Source of the DNA: Phyllostachys edulis
Taxonomy: Eukaryota > Streptophyta > Magnoliopsida > Poales > Poaceae
Reading direction: 5' to 3'
Assembly: GCA_036346405.1 (NCBI GenBank)
Contig: CM070562.1
Span: 67,406,482-67,470,481, forward strand
Length of the DNA stretch: 64,000 bases
Shown in pieces: positions 1 to 11,300 of the stretch. A model generated the notes under the pieces. It saw only the letters and a list, made by a program, of their open reading frames with translations. It was not told where the DNA came from and did not search any database. The position numbers were made by a program, and so were the translations under genes. Numbering within the stretch: the stretch's first letter is position 1; the number at the start of each line of letters is the position of its first letter.

Positions 1-222
1 GGCCTAGGGTTCTATTGGAAGTCATCCAAGTCAATTAAGGACCGGTGTTTGAGCCACATCTTGTTAAGCCCCATCGTACTACCACATGTCCTATGTGGGT
101 AGAACCTGGCTAACTAATTGGCAACATTTCACTGTGGTCGTGTCGTCAGGTTGCGTGGGTGTCTTTACGACCTACTTTTGTGTATTCCCACATGGCGCAA
201 GAGGGGGCTAAAGTCCGACGGG
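1..222 (+). mobile_element. Gypsy-class LTR, left fragment
   Basis: This is the left part of a long gypsy-class LTR that begins outside the window. It carries the kind of text seen again in the inner LTR near 2215-2340 (loss of a 'not-wanted-space' block, then GGCGCAAG followed by a G run). It is cut at the ACGGG duplication by the solo LTR that follows and resumes at 3275. No open frame of interest is present. The assignment rests on similarity to other LTRs in the window, not on its own termini. Confidence 0.6.
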
Positions 223-399
223 TGTAACGTCCCGATTCTCTGAGCCTTTTTTGAAAATTTTCAAAATAAAAATAACCATTTGGTTTTGTTGAAGTTCTAA
301 AGCTTAACTTGAGATTTTGGAATTTGAGGTGTTTAAAATGACTTAATCAAACTTCAATTAATTCTAATTTGGTTTGTTTTGAGTATGCTGGAGTTCTCG

Positions 400-860
400 G
401 GTGTTCGTCCTCCCCTTTCTCTGTTTGTTCCGTCTTCCCTTTCGTTTGGACCTCCCTCTCTGTCCAGACTTCCCTTTCGTTTGGACCCCCTCTCTATCCA
501 GACCTCCCTTTTCGTTTGGACCTCCCTTCCTGTCCAGACCTCCCTTTTCGTTTGGACCTCCCTCTCTATCCAGACCTTCCTCTTGATTTAGACCTCCCTC
601 TCGTTTGGACCTCCCTCCTGTTTGGACCTCCCCCTCCACCCAGACCTCCTGGGTGGTCCTAGGAGACCTCCGGATGGTCCTGGAGACCGGTCATTACCAC
701 CCCTTGTGCCGCGACCAGCCCTTTGGTCATGACCACCCCATGGGTCACGACCACCCCTTGTGTCAAGACCAACCTCTTGCTCTTTTTGCAAAGACCTCCC
801 CTTGGGTCACGATCACCCCTTGGTCCATGACCTCCCCTTTGGTTGACCACTCTCCTGAGT
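400..860 (+). repeat. CT-rich tandem repeats in LTR
   Basis: Imperfect units of TTTGGACCTCCCTCTCTGTC type recur about ten times to 660. They are followed by GACCACCCCTTGGGTCACG-type units to about 850. The open frames on both strands here are by-products of the repeat period and are not genes. Confidence 0.8.
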
Positions 861-1075
861 TTTGACCAACTCCATCTGTCAGCCTTGCTCACCTTCTCCT
901 TCCTCTCGTTGCGTTACTGCTGACGCAAAGGTCCTAGCGCATTAAATGCTGTCACCTTTTGCAGTACTTGTTCCCCCTCTTGTCTCCTCCCCGATCTGCT
1001 CCCATCTCATCCTTCACCTACCCTTGACCTCGTATGTCTTTGAGTCTCTCAGCTGCTCTTCCCGTTTTCCCCGGC

Positions 1076-1083
1076 TATAAAAG
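1076..1083 (+). promoter_or_regulatory. LTR TATA box
   Basis: TATAAAAG in a C/G-rich context inside the solo LTR. By analogy with plant LTRs this would be the core promoter at the U3/R border. Start-site use is inferred only. Confidence 0.4.
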
Positions 1084-1369
1084 CCTGAGCAGCCCTCTAT
1101 CATCACCTTTTCCTCACCCAGTTCTCCTTTGCTCTCATCTTGTTTTCACCAAGCTTGAAGTTTCGCCAAGGAGTCCACTGGCTTCTTGCCATCACCTCTT
1201 AAATCGCCAAAGCGCAAGGAACTTGCGCCTGCCTTGACCTCCTCATTCTTTGAAGAGTTCGCCAGAGCACCTGTGCCATTCGGCATCCTTCTCCAGTCTC
1301 TCTCTCTCCCTCCGTCCGGGTGAGTTTATCCGCGCCTTGATCTCCTTTTTGCTCTCACAACCACATAGC

Positions 1370-1440
1370 GTAGTTGTGTATCTCTCACAACCACGTTGCG
1401 TAGTTGTATTCATGTACGACCACGTTGGGTAGTCGTATGC
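1370..1440 (+). repeat. Short tandem repeat, ACAACCACGTTGCGTAGTTG units
   Basis: Three imperfect units of roughly 25-30 bp (ACAACCACATAGCGTAGTTG, ACAACCACGTTGCGTAGTTG, ACGACCACGTTGGGTAGTCG) lie in tandem in the R/U5 part of the solo LTR. Each is partly self-complementary. Confidence 0.7.
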
Positions 1441-2594
1441 TCCCTTGGACCTCTTACTTTGGACCTCCTCCTCAGGACCTCCTCCCGAGAGTCTGTTTCT
1501 ATATCAGGGTTTCTCTTTTTGTTTTGGTTTGGTAGTTTTTGTTTTATTTGAATTCGTTGTATTTATTTGGCTCTTTTCGCACGTGTAGATTCTAGCTTCT
1601 TCGAAGAGTTCTTAGACCCGATGACCTCTACCGAAGAACCTCAGCTCTACATCGAAGGCAAGTCATAGACCTTTGATCTTGTTGAACCTAGTTTGCAAAA
1701 TTACTTTGTTTTATATCAACATGCATGGCTATTAGTATAAAAATAGTTTTGGAAAGTAGCTAAACCCCTACTTGGCAGTAAGACTCCTTAGACACTTGTG
1801 ATTGACATATTGGCATGTACCGTTGGACCTCCATAGGTTGGGTATTCTTAGTTGGACTTCTTTGTGATAACCAACATGGGTGCGTATATTGCTTAGACCT
1901 ACTTAGTTATGCGCTGTTTCTCAATCACTTGTCTCAAAGATGTTAAATTTGACTAAGAGATTATGCAATTGTGGCACGTATTGTCTTGGCATGTGTTGTC
2001 TTGGCAAGCATTGCCCTGGCCTGCGTGGCCGCTAATAAAATTTATCGTGACATGACTAGGGTGGTCATTGGCTGAGTAGAACCCAAAATGTTTTTACTTG
2101 GGCGAGTGATCGTGTAGTAAAAGGGGTGCAGGAAGCACACTGGGATGAGGAGGTCTCGCCTGAGCAACCACTAAGGACTTAACCTTGTAAGAAATTGATC
2201 CGGGCCATACCGTGCAACCACAAGACCATTATGGGGTGGTCCTGGCCAACTAATTGGCAATGCTTTGCTTCGGTTCCATTTTGGTGGAAGTGTGTAAGAC
2301 ATGGGATGGACACGCACACTTGGCGCAAGTGGGGGCCAGGAAGGCAAAACCTTAGCGAGCGGAACTGAGTCAAGGCAGAACCTTGTAAAGGCCTTGTCAC
2401 GTGCTCTAGCCTGCTTACCTAAGGTAGTGAGCAGGGGCATCGACGGGTGCCAAACAAACTAGAGAACTCGTGTCTTGTGGGTAAACCTGTACAACCTCTG
2501 TAGAATGTAAATCTATTCAAATAGCCATGTCCCCGGTTATGGACATGCTTGGTGATTTCACGTAAGGGATAGACTTTCTCAAAACTTGTTGAGT

Positions 2595-2725
2595 GGTTGG
2601 GCTCATGACTAGGGTGGTCGTGAGTGGTCTGGCTCATGACCAGAGTGGTCGTGAGTTGTTTGGGCCGTGACCAAGGTGGTCACGGGAGGTCTGGGAAGTG
2701 ACCAGGGTGGTCACGAGCTATTTTC
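2595..2725 (+). repeat. GTGACCAGGGTGGTCAC palindromic repeats
   Basis: Four tandem units of about 32 bp each hold a near-perfect palindrome of GTGACCANGGTGGTCAC type in the solo LTR. Such repeats can form hairpins in the RNA. Function is unknown. Confidence 0.7.
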
Positions 2726-3274
2726 AAAGAACTTGTTTACTTATGTATTAATCTTTCAACTTGTGCTTTGCAATCTACTTACAGTATTTTCAAGTCAATA
2801 TTGCTTTCTGCAAAGTAACCATAAAGCTATCCTTGTTGAGCCTTGCATGAATAATATTTGCATGCATTTCCCTACGGCTTGCTGAGTACATTCAAAAGTA
2901 CTCACGGCCTGTGCCCTCTGGTTAATCAGCAGCTAAAGACCACCCAAGGACCTCCGACCTCTTTGAAGAGGAGGTCTTTAAAGACCAGGCGAGCTAGGGG
3001 ACCTCCTCCACTCGATTGCCTGTGGGCATGTCGGGCAGTTTCCACGTGTGCTTTGGTTTTCCGCTGTGTTGTAGCCCTGCGTGGCAACTCTGTAACAACT
3101 TTGACCATAAGGTCTTTTGCTTATATTAATGATAATTTGTCTGCTTCACCTATAGTTTGTTGTATGGCTGTGATCACATCGTTGTTAAAATTGTGCGGAC
3201 TAGCTACTGATCTTGGGACTGGTCCAGAATGCACAGTGGGTCCCAGGGGTTGCTACCCGGGGCATGACAACGGG

Positions 3275-4130
3275 TTTCTATCTAAAGGAAGCAAAATCTT
3301 AGAGAGGCGGGACTACGGTGGAATGGCGCCTTGTAAAGGCCTTGTCATGTGCTCTAGACAGCTTACCTAAGGTAGTGAGCAGTGGTATCGATGGATGCCA
3401 AACAAACTAGAGAAGTAGTGTCATGTGGGTAAAGCTGTACGACCTCTGCAGAATGTTAAGAACTATTCAAATAGCCGTGTCCACGGTCATGGACATGCTA
3501 GCAAAGCCAGTCTAAGTTAGATTTTGGTTTTGATTTCAAAAGACTTTATCAAACGGTTTTGGATTTCTTATCCAATCGGGAATTTGGGCGGGTAGCCTTG
3601 TGATAGGAGGGTATCCTTCACCACTCTTGTGTAAATGTTATCTGACTATAAAACTTGAGTTTTAGAATATGAATTTTAGTTATAGAATAACTGCTTTGGA
3701 ACTTAGTACAAGTATTTGGAAAGAAACATTGCTTTATGCAAAATCAACTCTATAAGCCTTCCTTTGTTATATGCATGCATGTATTATAATTCTGTTATTG
3801 GGTGTAACTTGCGGGGCACAATTATTTGTGCTCACTCTTGCTTAATAAAATATTGTTCAGAGGAGAAGGACTTTGTATCTGCTGCAGACCTCGACGACTA
3901 GGCCGCTATCCCAGTCGATTGCCTGTGGTAGATTAGCTGGGCTCTACTGCTTATTGTTTCGTCTTCCGCTGTGTTCTGTTTTGTCGGCTCATAAGCCTAT
4001 CTGGTAATCAACTCTGGTATTTATTATTAAAGTTTTGCTATTATGGATGTTACCACATTTTTTTACTGTGTGAATTAGCTATTGATCATGGGACTAGTTC
4101 AGTAATACACAGTGGATTTGGGAGTGTTAA
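3275..4130 (+). mobile_element. Gypsy-class LTR, right fragment
   Basis: This is the continuation of the LTR cut at 222. It matches the inner solo LTR (about 2370-2550 against 3325-3500), including the block CTATTCAAATAGCC and a GTCC...GGAC palindrome. Its last 115 bases (4018-4130) recur almost unchanged at 6825-6935, which marks the common 3' end of this LTR family (CAGTGGATTTGGGAGTGTTA). Together with 1-222 it is interpreted as the 5' LTR of a compact element whose 3' LTR starts near 4799. Confidence 0.65.
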
Positions 4131-4798
4131 TCTCTTTACCATTTTATGATGTTAAATGGATCCACTTCTCCTTGAAACTTTCTATAGATGGTCAACAAGT
4201 CTTACCATTACGTTGAAGACCACAAGACATGAAGTCATCAATGAAGTATCATCATCTCCACCATCCAAGGGTGATGGACAGGATTAATCGAAGACCGTGA
4301 ACCGAAGATCGTTTCGTTAGACCAACCACATAGCTTAAGTTTGCCAAAGACTCATTCTGTGTATTGAGTCATTTCACCAACTTAAGAGTATCGATCGAGA
4401 ATATCGATCGAGTAGAACGTTGTATTGTTTCTTGACTTGCATAAGATATATTCTTTTGGTACATCATACATAGATATTTTGATCTTGTGTGCAGCGTTTG
4501 CTTAGGGGGGGTGGACTTCTCTCCTTGTAGCTTTCTCTCTCACCCTTTGTTTTTTCATCTTCTCTATCAATCCATTGGACAACTCAAACCTGTCAATGCG
4601 CAAAGGACTTGAAGGACGAATCGACACTTCCAAACTTTGGACAACTCAAGATATTTGTATATGAAGCCAACTTGAAGATAAACTCTCTGTATCTCTTTCT
4701 AGCCTCCCAGTAGAGTCATCCTATGTCCATCTTTTCTCTCTAGCCTCTCCAACTCTTGGGGACGATATTCCTTTTAAGGGGGGGGGGGGGTAGTCTCT
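4131..4798 (+). mobile_element. Short internal region with polypurine tract
   Basis: About 0.67 kb lies between the two LTR copies. No gag or pol homology is visible. It ends in a strong polypurine tract, TTTTAAGGGGGGGGGGGG, at about 4773-4790, just before the next LTR. No convincing PBS is seen at its left end. The region fits an element that is deleted or built like a non-autonomous TRIM/LARD and would depend on enzymes from relatives. Confidence 0.55.
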
Positions 4799-5689
4799 AA
4801 CATCCCAAAGTTCTGTTACTATTTCAAAATCAATAAAGTTATTATTTTATTACTTTTTCTAGGTTGTAAAAGAGTTTTCTTGACTTTTTGAAAATTTAAA
4901 AAAAATTAATAATTTATTTGCAAAAATTAAATACCAATGATGAGTTGGAAATATCTTACTGAGTTCAAATCAATTCAAGGAATTTATGTGTATTTTTCCA
5001 GAATTTTGGACTTTATTTACTATTTTCTAAAAACTTATTTACATTTCTCTGTTTGTTCCAAGTTTCCGTCAGCCCATTCCTTTCCCCGCGCGCCGATCCG
5101 CACCACCTTCTCGTTGTCAACCAGCCTTTTAGTTTCGACCAGCCCCGCTTGTCATCCTCTCCTGGCCACCTTCGCCCCCCTTTTTTTCCCTCAACATCGT
5201 GCGCATTTAATAGCCCGTCTTTCGCCATACCCATCCCCTATGTTCTTTCTCCTCCCCACCTGCTCTCGTCTCGTCCTCGTCACGACTTCCATGTCCTTGG
5301 CGAGCCGTCCCATGCCCTTGTCACAAAGCTTCTCCCCTACTGCTCCTCATGCCCTATAGAGAGGATCACCTGGGAGCCCTCGCCCTCATCTTGTTCTTTT
5401 TTTCTCCCTCAACTCTCCCTCTCTCTCTCTCCCTCGTTTTATCGTGCTTTGAGCTTCGCCCGCGCCGTCTCCGACCACATCTAGCACCGCCATCATGCTT
5501 CCCTGCTAACGTGGTTTTCACCTCCGGCTTTGCAAGACCGCGTGCTACCCGAGGCTCCCCTTGTCTTCGTCGAGAGTTCATCGGAGTGCCGCGTAGTCTT
5601 CGACCACTATCGTCCACCGACCTCCTCCTCCAGCCTCTCTCTCGGCCTTAGTGAGTTTCCCGTGCCCTATTCTCTCTCGTGTTCTTTCG

Positions 5690-6140
5690 ACCGTGTTAAG
5701 TAGTCGAATCCTCCTTCCTTCTTTCTACCGCATTGAGCAGTCGAATCCTCCTTTATTCATTCGACCGCATCGACCAATCGAATCCTCCTTTCTTCTTTTG
5801 ACCGTGTCAACTAATCGAATCATTCTTCCTTCTTTCAATCGCATCGAGCATTCGAATCCTTCTTCCTTCTTTCAACCGCATCAAGCAGTCGAATCCTTCT
5901 TTCTTCTTTCGACCGTGTTGAGCAGTCGAATCCTCTTTCCTTCTTTCGACCACATCGAGCAGTCGAAGAATCTTTCCTACCAGTCGAACCTCTTTCGACC
6001 AGATAGCCAACCTCCTTCCGACCACCTGTTGTCGAACCCCCTCCTGACCAGGTAGTCCTTCCGACCACCTATAGCCGAACCTCCCTCCTACCAGTCAACC
6101 TCCTTTGACCAAGTAACCGAAACCTTCTGACCAGTCGATC
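5690..6140 (+). repeat. Tandem repeat, about 48-bp units (TCGACCGCATCGAGCAGTCG)
   Basis: Roughly six imperfect units each contain GAGCAGTCGAATCCT and a C/T-rich stretch; they degrade into ACCAGTCGAACCTC units at the right. This explains the open frames seen on both strands. Confidence 0.75.
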
Positions 6141-6695
6141 CTCCTTCTGACCTTGTGATTTCAAACATCTGAGAGTTTGTTCTCCTTCGTTTGAGCTCCA
6201 ATTCAAGTGATTCAAATTTCTAATTCATCTAACTTCAATATCTTGCTCTCAGAACCAAAATTATTCAATTCAGAGTTCATTTGAATTTTATATGGATTCT
6301 ATTTGAATTTAGCTTATTTTCGCATGTAGATTGCGACGACTTTGGAAAACTGGATTTTGATGCCGCTTAAGAACAACAACTAAATGAGCAAGGCAAGATA
6401 CATCATTTGATCATATTTGAATCTCAGTATTTTAAATTATTTAAACTCTGTTTTACATTATTATTGCATGCATATTTAAATTCAAGTAATTTAAATTCCT
6501 GTTTTAAGCTTTATAGTTATTCCCAATTCCATTGTATAGCTATTTATTGTCAAGATAGGCAGTATGGAGAATCTTTCCGAATGTGATGCATTTAGGGGTT
6601 AGAAATTGAAAGGATTGGATTGTAAGAGTACATTACGCTTGGTTGTTTGATCATATGAATACCTTATCGTTGGATTATAGCAATACCCATTTGAT

Positions 6696-6826
6696 GGTCG
6701 TCGATCTGGTGATGGATCTAATCGTGGATCTGGTCGTAGTCGTGGACCTAGTCGTGGATCTAGTCATGGACCTAGTCGTGGATCTAGTTGTGGATTCGGT
6801 CGTTGTTGTAGATCTAGTCGTTTATT
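6696..6826 (+). repeat. 12-bp minisatellite GTCGTGGATCTA
   Basis: About ten degenerate copies of GTCGTGGATCTA / GTCATGGACCTA. The period is a multiple of three, so a false open frame with V-D-L repeats appears. It sits inside the LTR just before its conserved 3' end and is absent from the paired LTR at 4018. Confidence 0.75.
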
Positions 6827-6936
6827 ATTAAAGTTTTGCGATTATGGATGTTACCACATTTGTTTATTGTGTGAATTAGCCACTGATCATGGGACTAGTT
6901 TAGTAATACACAGTGGATTTAGGAGTGTTAATCCCG

Positions 6937-7015
6937 GATCCTTACACATGGCTTCCTAGTTTACGTAGTAGAATTTTTGAATTGCTAGCGAATGTAGCCT
7001 ACCCGTATCCCTTCA
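6937..7015 (+). mobile_element. Truncated 5' LTR end, copia A (Angela-like)
   Basis: Only the last 70-80 bases of the 5' LTR remain (GTAGCCTACCCGTATCC and the end TTCA). The same sequence ends the 3' LTR at 16948. The rest was lost at the junction with the gypsy-class LTR on the left, so no target duplication can be tested. Confidence 0.75.
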
Positions 7016-7016
7016 G

Positions 7017-7029
7017 TGGTATCAGAGCC
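7017..7029 (+). promoter_or_regulatory. Primer-binding site, initiator tRNA-Met
   Basis: TGGTATCAGAGCC lies one base after the LTR end. This is the standard complement of the 3' end of the initiator methionine tRNA used to prime minus-strand synthesis in plant copia elements. Confidence 0.9.
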
Positions 7030-8403
7030 ATCTTGCGTAGTTTTTGGTCTAGATTGATTGCATATACTTGATATGTGGCAGTTGTAGATTGGATCTATTA
7101 CTGGCCAGGTCTGGTAACCTAGATCAGTTCATATGGATGGAGCGGTTTAGGCACTGGTCGATAAGATCGATCGGGTTTTAGCGATAGTAGATGGGTTTAC
7201 GGGAGGTATAAATTGAGAGCACAAGATGATTTACTGCGCTCGTTTACGATCACATTGCATGATACTCCTACTGATCGAAATTCTGTCATCGGAGTATGTC
7301 GCGATGTGTGGTCGTATAGAAGCAGTGATTAGATTGGTTCGGAATAGGGTTAATATGATTAATCCGATGATTTCTATGGCCCGATTACGTGAATAAGATT
7401 CATGTCCCAAATTTTTTTTCCAAGGGCGCTGCCCCTTCAAACCCCGCCCGCTAACCGGCTAGCGGGACCACTGTGCTAGGTAATCGTTACCACGTTATAT
7501 AGTATTATGTGTTCATGTCACCCGATAGAATTGGATTCTATGCATAACACCTTTTGCAGGGATTGATGTGAATAATATGACCCATTGTGTATGTGATGCA
7601 TGTATGGATTTTTCATGGCCTGCGTGTCATACTGTGATATAGCCATTGAGCTACATATTATTGTATAATGGTCTGCGTGCCTACATGTGATGCTTGATAT
7701 TATCCTATGTAATTCATTACTAGCATTTAGGAGTAATTGCTTAGTAGATGAATGCAGTCGGAGATTTCAAGCATGATGGTCGGAGGACAGGAAGCATGGT
7801 GATGGAGATCGTCATGTTAAGGGTCATACTATTTCACAGTTTAATATGATTATCTGTGAATGTTTATTTTGTTCCTGTTATGCTATTGATCATGTTTTAT
7901 CATTAGATGTTTTAACATGGTAGAGTAATATCCGTAAACAAAAATTAAGTTAATTTGATGCCTTTCCAATTGCTGCACCTATCATGATTTTGGTCGTTAA
8001 TTGGTAGGTCTGCCAAAGTAGGGTGCCGTTAACTATCTTAATAAGATAGGGTGGGTGTCGAACACCCACATGCATAGTATTGGTTTTACTTGACAAGGCT
8101 ATCAAAATAGTTTTGGACCTTGAGGTATAATGTTGGTCGCCGGGGCATAGAGATGCCACCCAACAAACAAGAGTCATGTGAGATATGATTACCAAGAGGT
8201 TGCTTACCTAAATCACTAGGTTTCTAGCAGTGATTCCAAAGCTCACTAGTACTTAATGATTTATGGATCTTGAACTCACTATATGATGTTAGAGGGAAAC
8301 ATGGTTTAGAACATATAGTGGGAGTATCTTTTATTGAAGTGTTCAATAGAAGATCTTACATAAACATTGTGTTGAATTTTTACATATATTTCTGTTGTAG
8401 ATC
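7030..8403 (+). mobile_element. Copia A untranslated leader
   Basis: A 1.37-kb leader lies between the PBS and the gag start. It includes the GGGCGCTGCCCCTTCAAACCCCG block, which I recognise from Angela/BARE-type leaders. No gene was seen in it. Confidence 0.6.
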
Positions 8404-8970
8404 ATGGCACCTAATACTTCCTCCACACCTACCTTTAACTTGCGTTCTATTCTTGAGAAAGAAAAGTTGAATGGAACAAATTTCATTGACTGGTTTCGAA
8501 TTTTGAGAATTGTTCTCAAATAAGAAAAGAAGGAATTCGTTCTAGAGGGTCCCTATCCCGAGGAACCGAATGCAGATGCTACTCATGCTGAAAAGTATAC
8601 TTATGAGAAGCATTGCAATGACGCAGTCGATGTGTACTTCCTTATGCTTGCCACCATGAACTCTAAGATTCAGAAGCAGTATGAGACCACAGACTCTTAC
8701 AATATGATTATGGCTCTAAAAGACATGTTTTAGGATTAAGCAAGGGCAGAGAGGTATAATACCTCCAAGGCATTGTTTTCTTGTAGGATGTCAAAAGGTA
8801 ACCCGATCAGTCCTCATGTGATCAAGATGATTGGTCACATTGAGAGCTTGAAAAAGCTTGGTTTTTCCCGTAGCCAAGACTTGGCTACTGATGTGATTCT
8901 CCAATCACTCCCTACGAGCTTTGAGCCAGTCATATTGAATTTTCATATGAATGACATGGAGAAGTGCGAT
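8404..8970 (+). pseudogene. Copia A gag, broken
   Basis: The frame begins ATGGCACCTAATACTTCC and translates as a copia-type capsid N-terminus (motif EKLNGTNFIDWFR), followed by the helical segment with TSKALFSCRM and LGFSRSQDLATDVILQSLP. In-frame stops lie at codons 40, 110 and 112. Recognisable gag ends near 8964 (FHMNDMEK); the zinc knuckle, protease and most of integrase are missing. Gag would form the cytoplasmic virus-like particle. This copy cannot make it. Confidence 0.85.
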
Positions 8971-11029
8971 GCTCCGTGTCATTATCCTGGAGGGTAATCA
9001 CACTTAGGCATACAGATTACTATTTGTCTACCCAGTAGGACACCGCTCTGATGAATATTAAGCCTTACCAAAGTCTACGCAATAGAACAATAAGATAGAA
9101 ACCGTACTTTATTCCAGTATTTAGCCACGCAAGGCTATGGTCTGCATTACAAGTAGTAATTTACAACTGATAAACGAGACTAAGTCCCCTCGCTTGCCTT
9201 CCTTGCTCCATCGGTCTTCTACTCGCCCCATGCACCGAATATGGTGTCCACCTCGCCCTGCTCCTCGTAGCAAGCGCCCTCATCCCCTGCGGTCTCATCG
9301 GTACCTACGTATCCTTCGTCCCACACGGGATAGTTCCCAGCCGAACTAGGATCAAACAAAGGAGAATAATAGCAAGGTTGAGTACGAGTGTACTCAGCAA
9401 GCATTAATAGCAAAGATGCACTTGATGACTCATCTCTGTTTGTTATTACATTTTATAACTCATCTCTTTTTCTGAAAATAAATAACTCATAAAAACTTTA
9501 GGTGGCAAGTTTTAATTCAGAAAAGACTACTTGTCACTCGGAGAGAACATAGACCCCTAGCGGTTCCCGTATACTCTAATCCAGGAGACAGAGATGAATT
9601 CATGATTTGAGATATAGCACTGCGCAGGTTTGTACCACTTTACCCCTAGCTATTTCGAGCTCTCTATGAGCTAGGTCCCCTAGATTTCCTTAGATGCGGG
9701 TTCGAGATCATAATACAGAATGCTTTCCAAGTTGTGTGATTAATTCCTCCGCTCATTACTTTTCGTCGGTGCTGACCTCGTCATGGTGCTGATCTCGTCA
9801 TCCACCGAGTTCTAGTAATGTTTGTTGGGCCGGTCCTACCTTCACCCAACACTCCACTTAACGCTATAGCGCCTCTTCACCCTACATAATTACTTACGTG
9901 ATGTGGAGGACATAATTACGTAACAAGGTAGCATTTTCTATCCGTCGAAATGGGAAAATGTTGGCACTGAATTTACGGCCTCTGATCCGGGTGAGAGTTT
10001 TGTTGGTCCATATATGTTAACCATATATAATGGGTCCCACCTCTTGCCTCGTCATCATCACCATCTTTCCTCATCTCTTTTTCCTGCCCCGGGCCCCTTT
10101 ACCATTCATAATATTAACTCTTTTCTTATTCATCATCTCTTTTATCTTCTTCTTCTTTCATTAATCCAATTTGATTTTTTGAGACATAGTTTTCACGCAC
10201 ATATATATAATAATACAGCAAGGTGCGGTTTACATTTAATATAACTATGTTGGAGATGAAGAGATAAGCTTGCCTTCGGAATTATAGAAAAAATCGACGT
10301 TCGTGGTTTCTGGATCAAATACACCTGTCTGTGTTGGTTCGTCCTCTACAATTATATGGTCAGTGCGAATAATAAATAAATACATAGCTACTTGTGGTGC
10401 TATTATGTGTACATTAGTCAGTTATTTCTTTTCATTAGCGGATTTTAATTTAATAATATTGTTCGGATCTCCCGTTAGGTTAGCACTCCTCAACTGCGGT
10501 CGTTCTAGTCTGACGGTTCTAGGATCGATGTTGCCTTTGTTCGCACTTTATCAAGCGAGAATAAAATACTACGTGTACTTGTATGCGATGAAATCTCTTT
10601 AATTTTTACGCATGCAAATAAGCCTGATCGATTTTACGCCGGTGTTGTTTAATTAATTAATACATCTCAAATAAATTATCTCTAACACATTAGATCATTT
10701 ATTTCTTTAATTGGTGAGTTCTATCGGCGACTTAGTTTATTTTATAAAAGACTTGGATTGAGTCTACATTTATTTCCCGCTTTTATTTTTTCGCCGATGC
10801 GTACGCATTTATTTATTTCTCTAAATAGACACGGGGTAGTTTATTTTAATTATTCTATTACGATTAAATTATTTCTAATGAAATAGATTATTTGTCTAAT
10901 TTATTGGGTTCTATCGGTGATTAACTAATTTATAAAGTCCCTGATTTCTTTACGCTTTTTCCCTGATTTTATTTTTCTACCAGTCTCGCTACTATTATTT
11001 ACCTGTATGGGGTTTATAAATCTGTTTTT

Positions 11030-11300
11030 CTGGCGATTTTCCTGAAACTCTTAGGTAACACATCAAATTATTTATCTAATGCAGTGAAAAGTATATTAGA
11101 TTTATTTTACCCCTTTTTCTTCGCTTTTAATTTTTCTATTGGTCGGTCTTTTAATTATTTATCTACGGTTATTTACCTATACGGGGTTTATAAATCCATT
11201 TTTTGGCAATTTGCCCGAAACTCACAGGTAACGTGTCAAATTATTTATCTAATGCAATGACAGTTTTATTAGATTTATATTACCCCTTTTTCTCCTCTGG
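11030..11300 (+). repeat. Direct duplication, about 177-bp period
   Basis: The block TTTATAAATC...GGCGATTTTCCTGAAACTC...TTATTTATCTAATGCA occurs at about 11028-11115 and again at 11196-11295 with moderate divergence. It is a local tandem duplication inside the insert. Confidence 0.7.

Larger units (their letters stand above)
223..3269 (+). mobile_element. Solo LTR, Ty3/gypsy class, 3.05 kb
   Basis: The sequence starts TGTAACGTCCC and ends GGGGCATGACA. It is flanked by the identical pentamer ACGGG at 218-222 and 3270-3274, the 5-bp target duplication expected of LTR elements. There is no PBS, polypurine tract or pol, so it is read as a solo LTR left by recombination between two LTRs. It contains CT-rich tandem repeats (400-660), GTCACGACCACCCCTT-type repeats (690-860), a TATA box near 1076 and several short palindromes. 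Its 3' half resembles the host LTR around it, so it inserted into a relative. The exact family name was not determined. Confidence 0.85.
4799..6935 (+). mobile_element. Gypsy-class LTR (3' copy)
   Basis: It begins TAACATCCCAAAG after the polypurine tract and ends CAGTGGATTTAGGAGTGTTA, the same end as 4130. It contains C/T-rich tandem repeats of TCGAATCCTCCTTCCTTCTTTCGACCG type (5690-5990) and a GTCGTGGATCTA minisatellite (6700-6825). It is 2.1 kb long. Most of the 5' LTR middle differs, so the pair is old or recombined. Confidence 0.6.

Noticed and set aside
400..660. Regularly spaced repeats resembling a CRISPR array
   Set aside because: The units are contiguous and degenerate with no unique spacers, and the context is a plant LTR.
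369..865. Several overlapping proline/leucine-rich frames
   Set aside because: They follow the CT-rich tandem repeats of the solo LTR in all frames. No domain and no codon bias.
6643..6831. Frame of V-D-L repeats that looks like a membrane repeat protein
   Set aside because: It is produced by the 12-bp GTCGTGGATCTA minisatellite inside an LTR.
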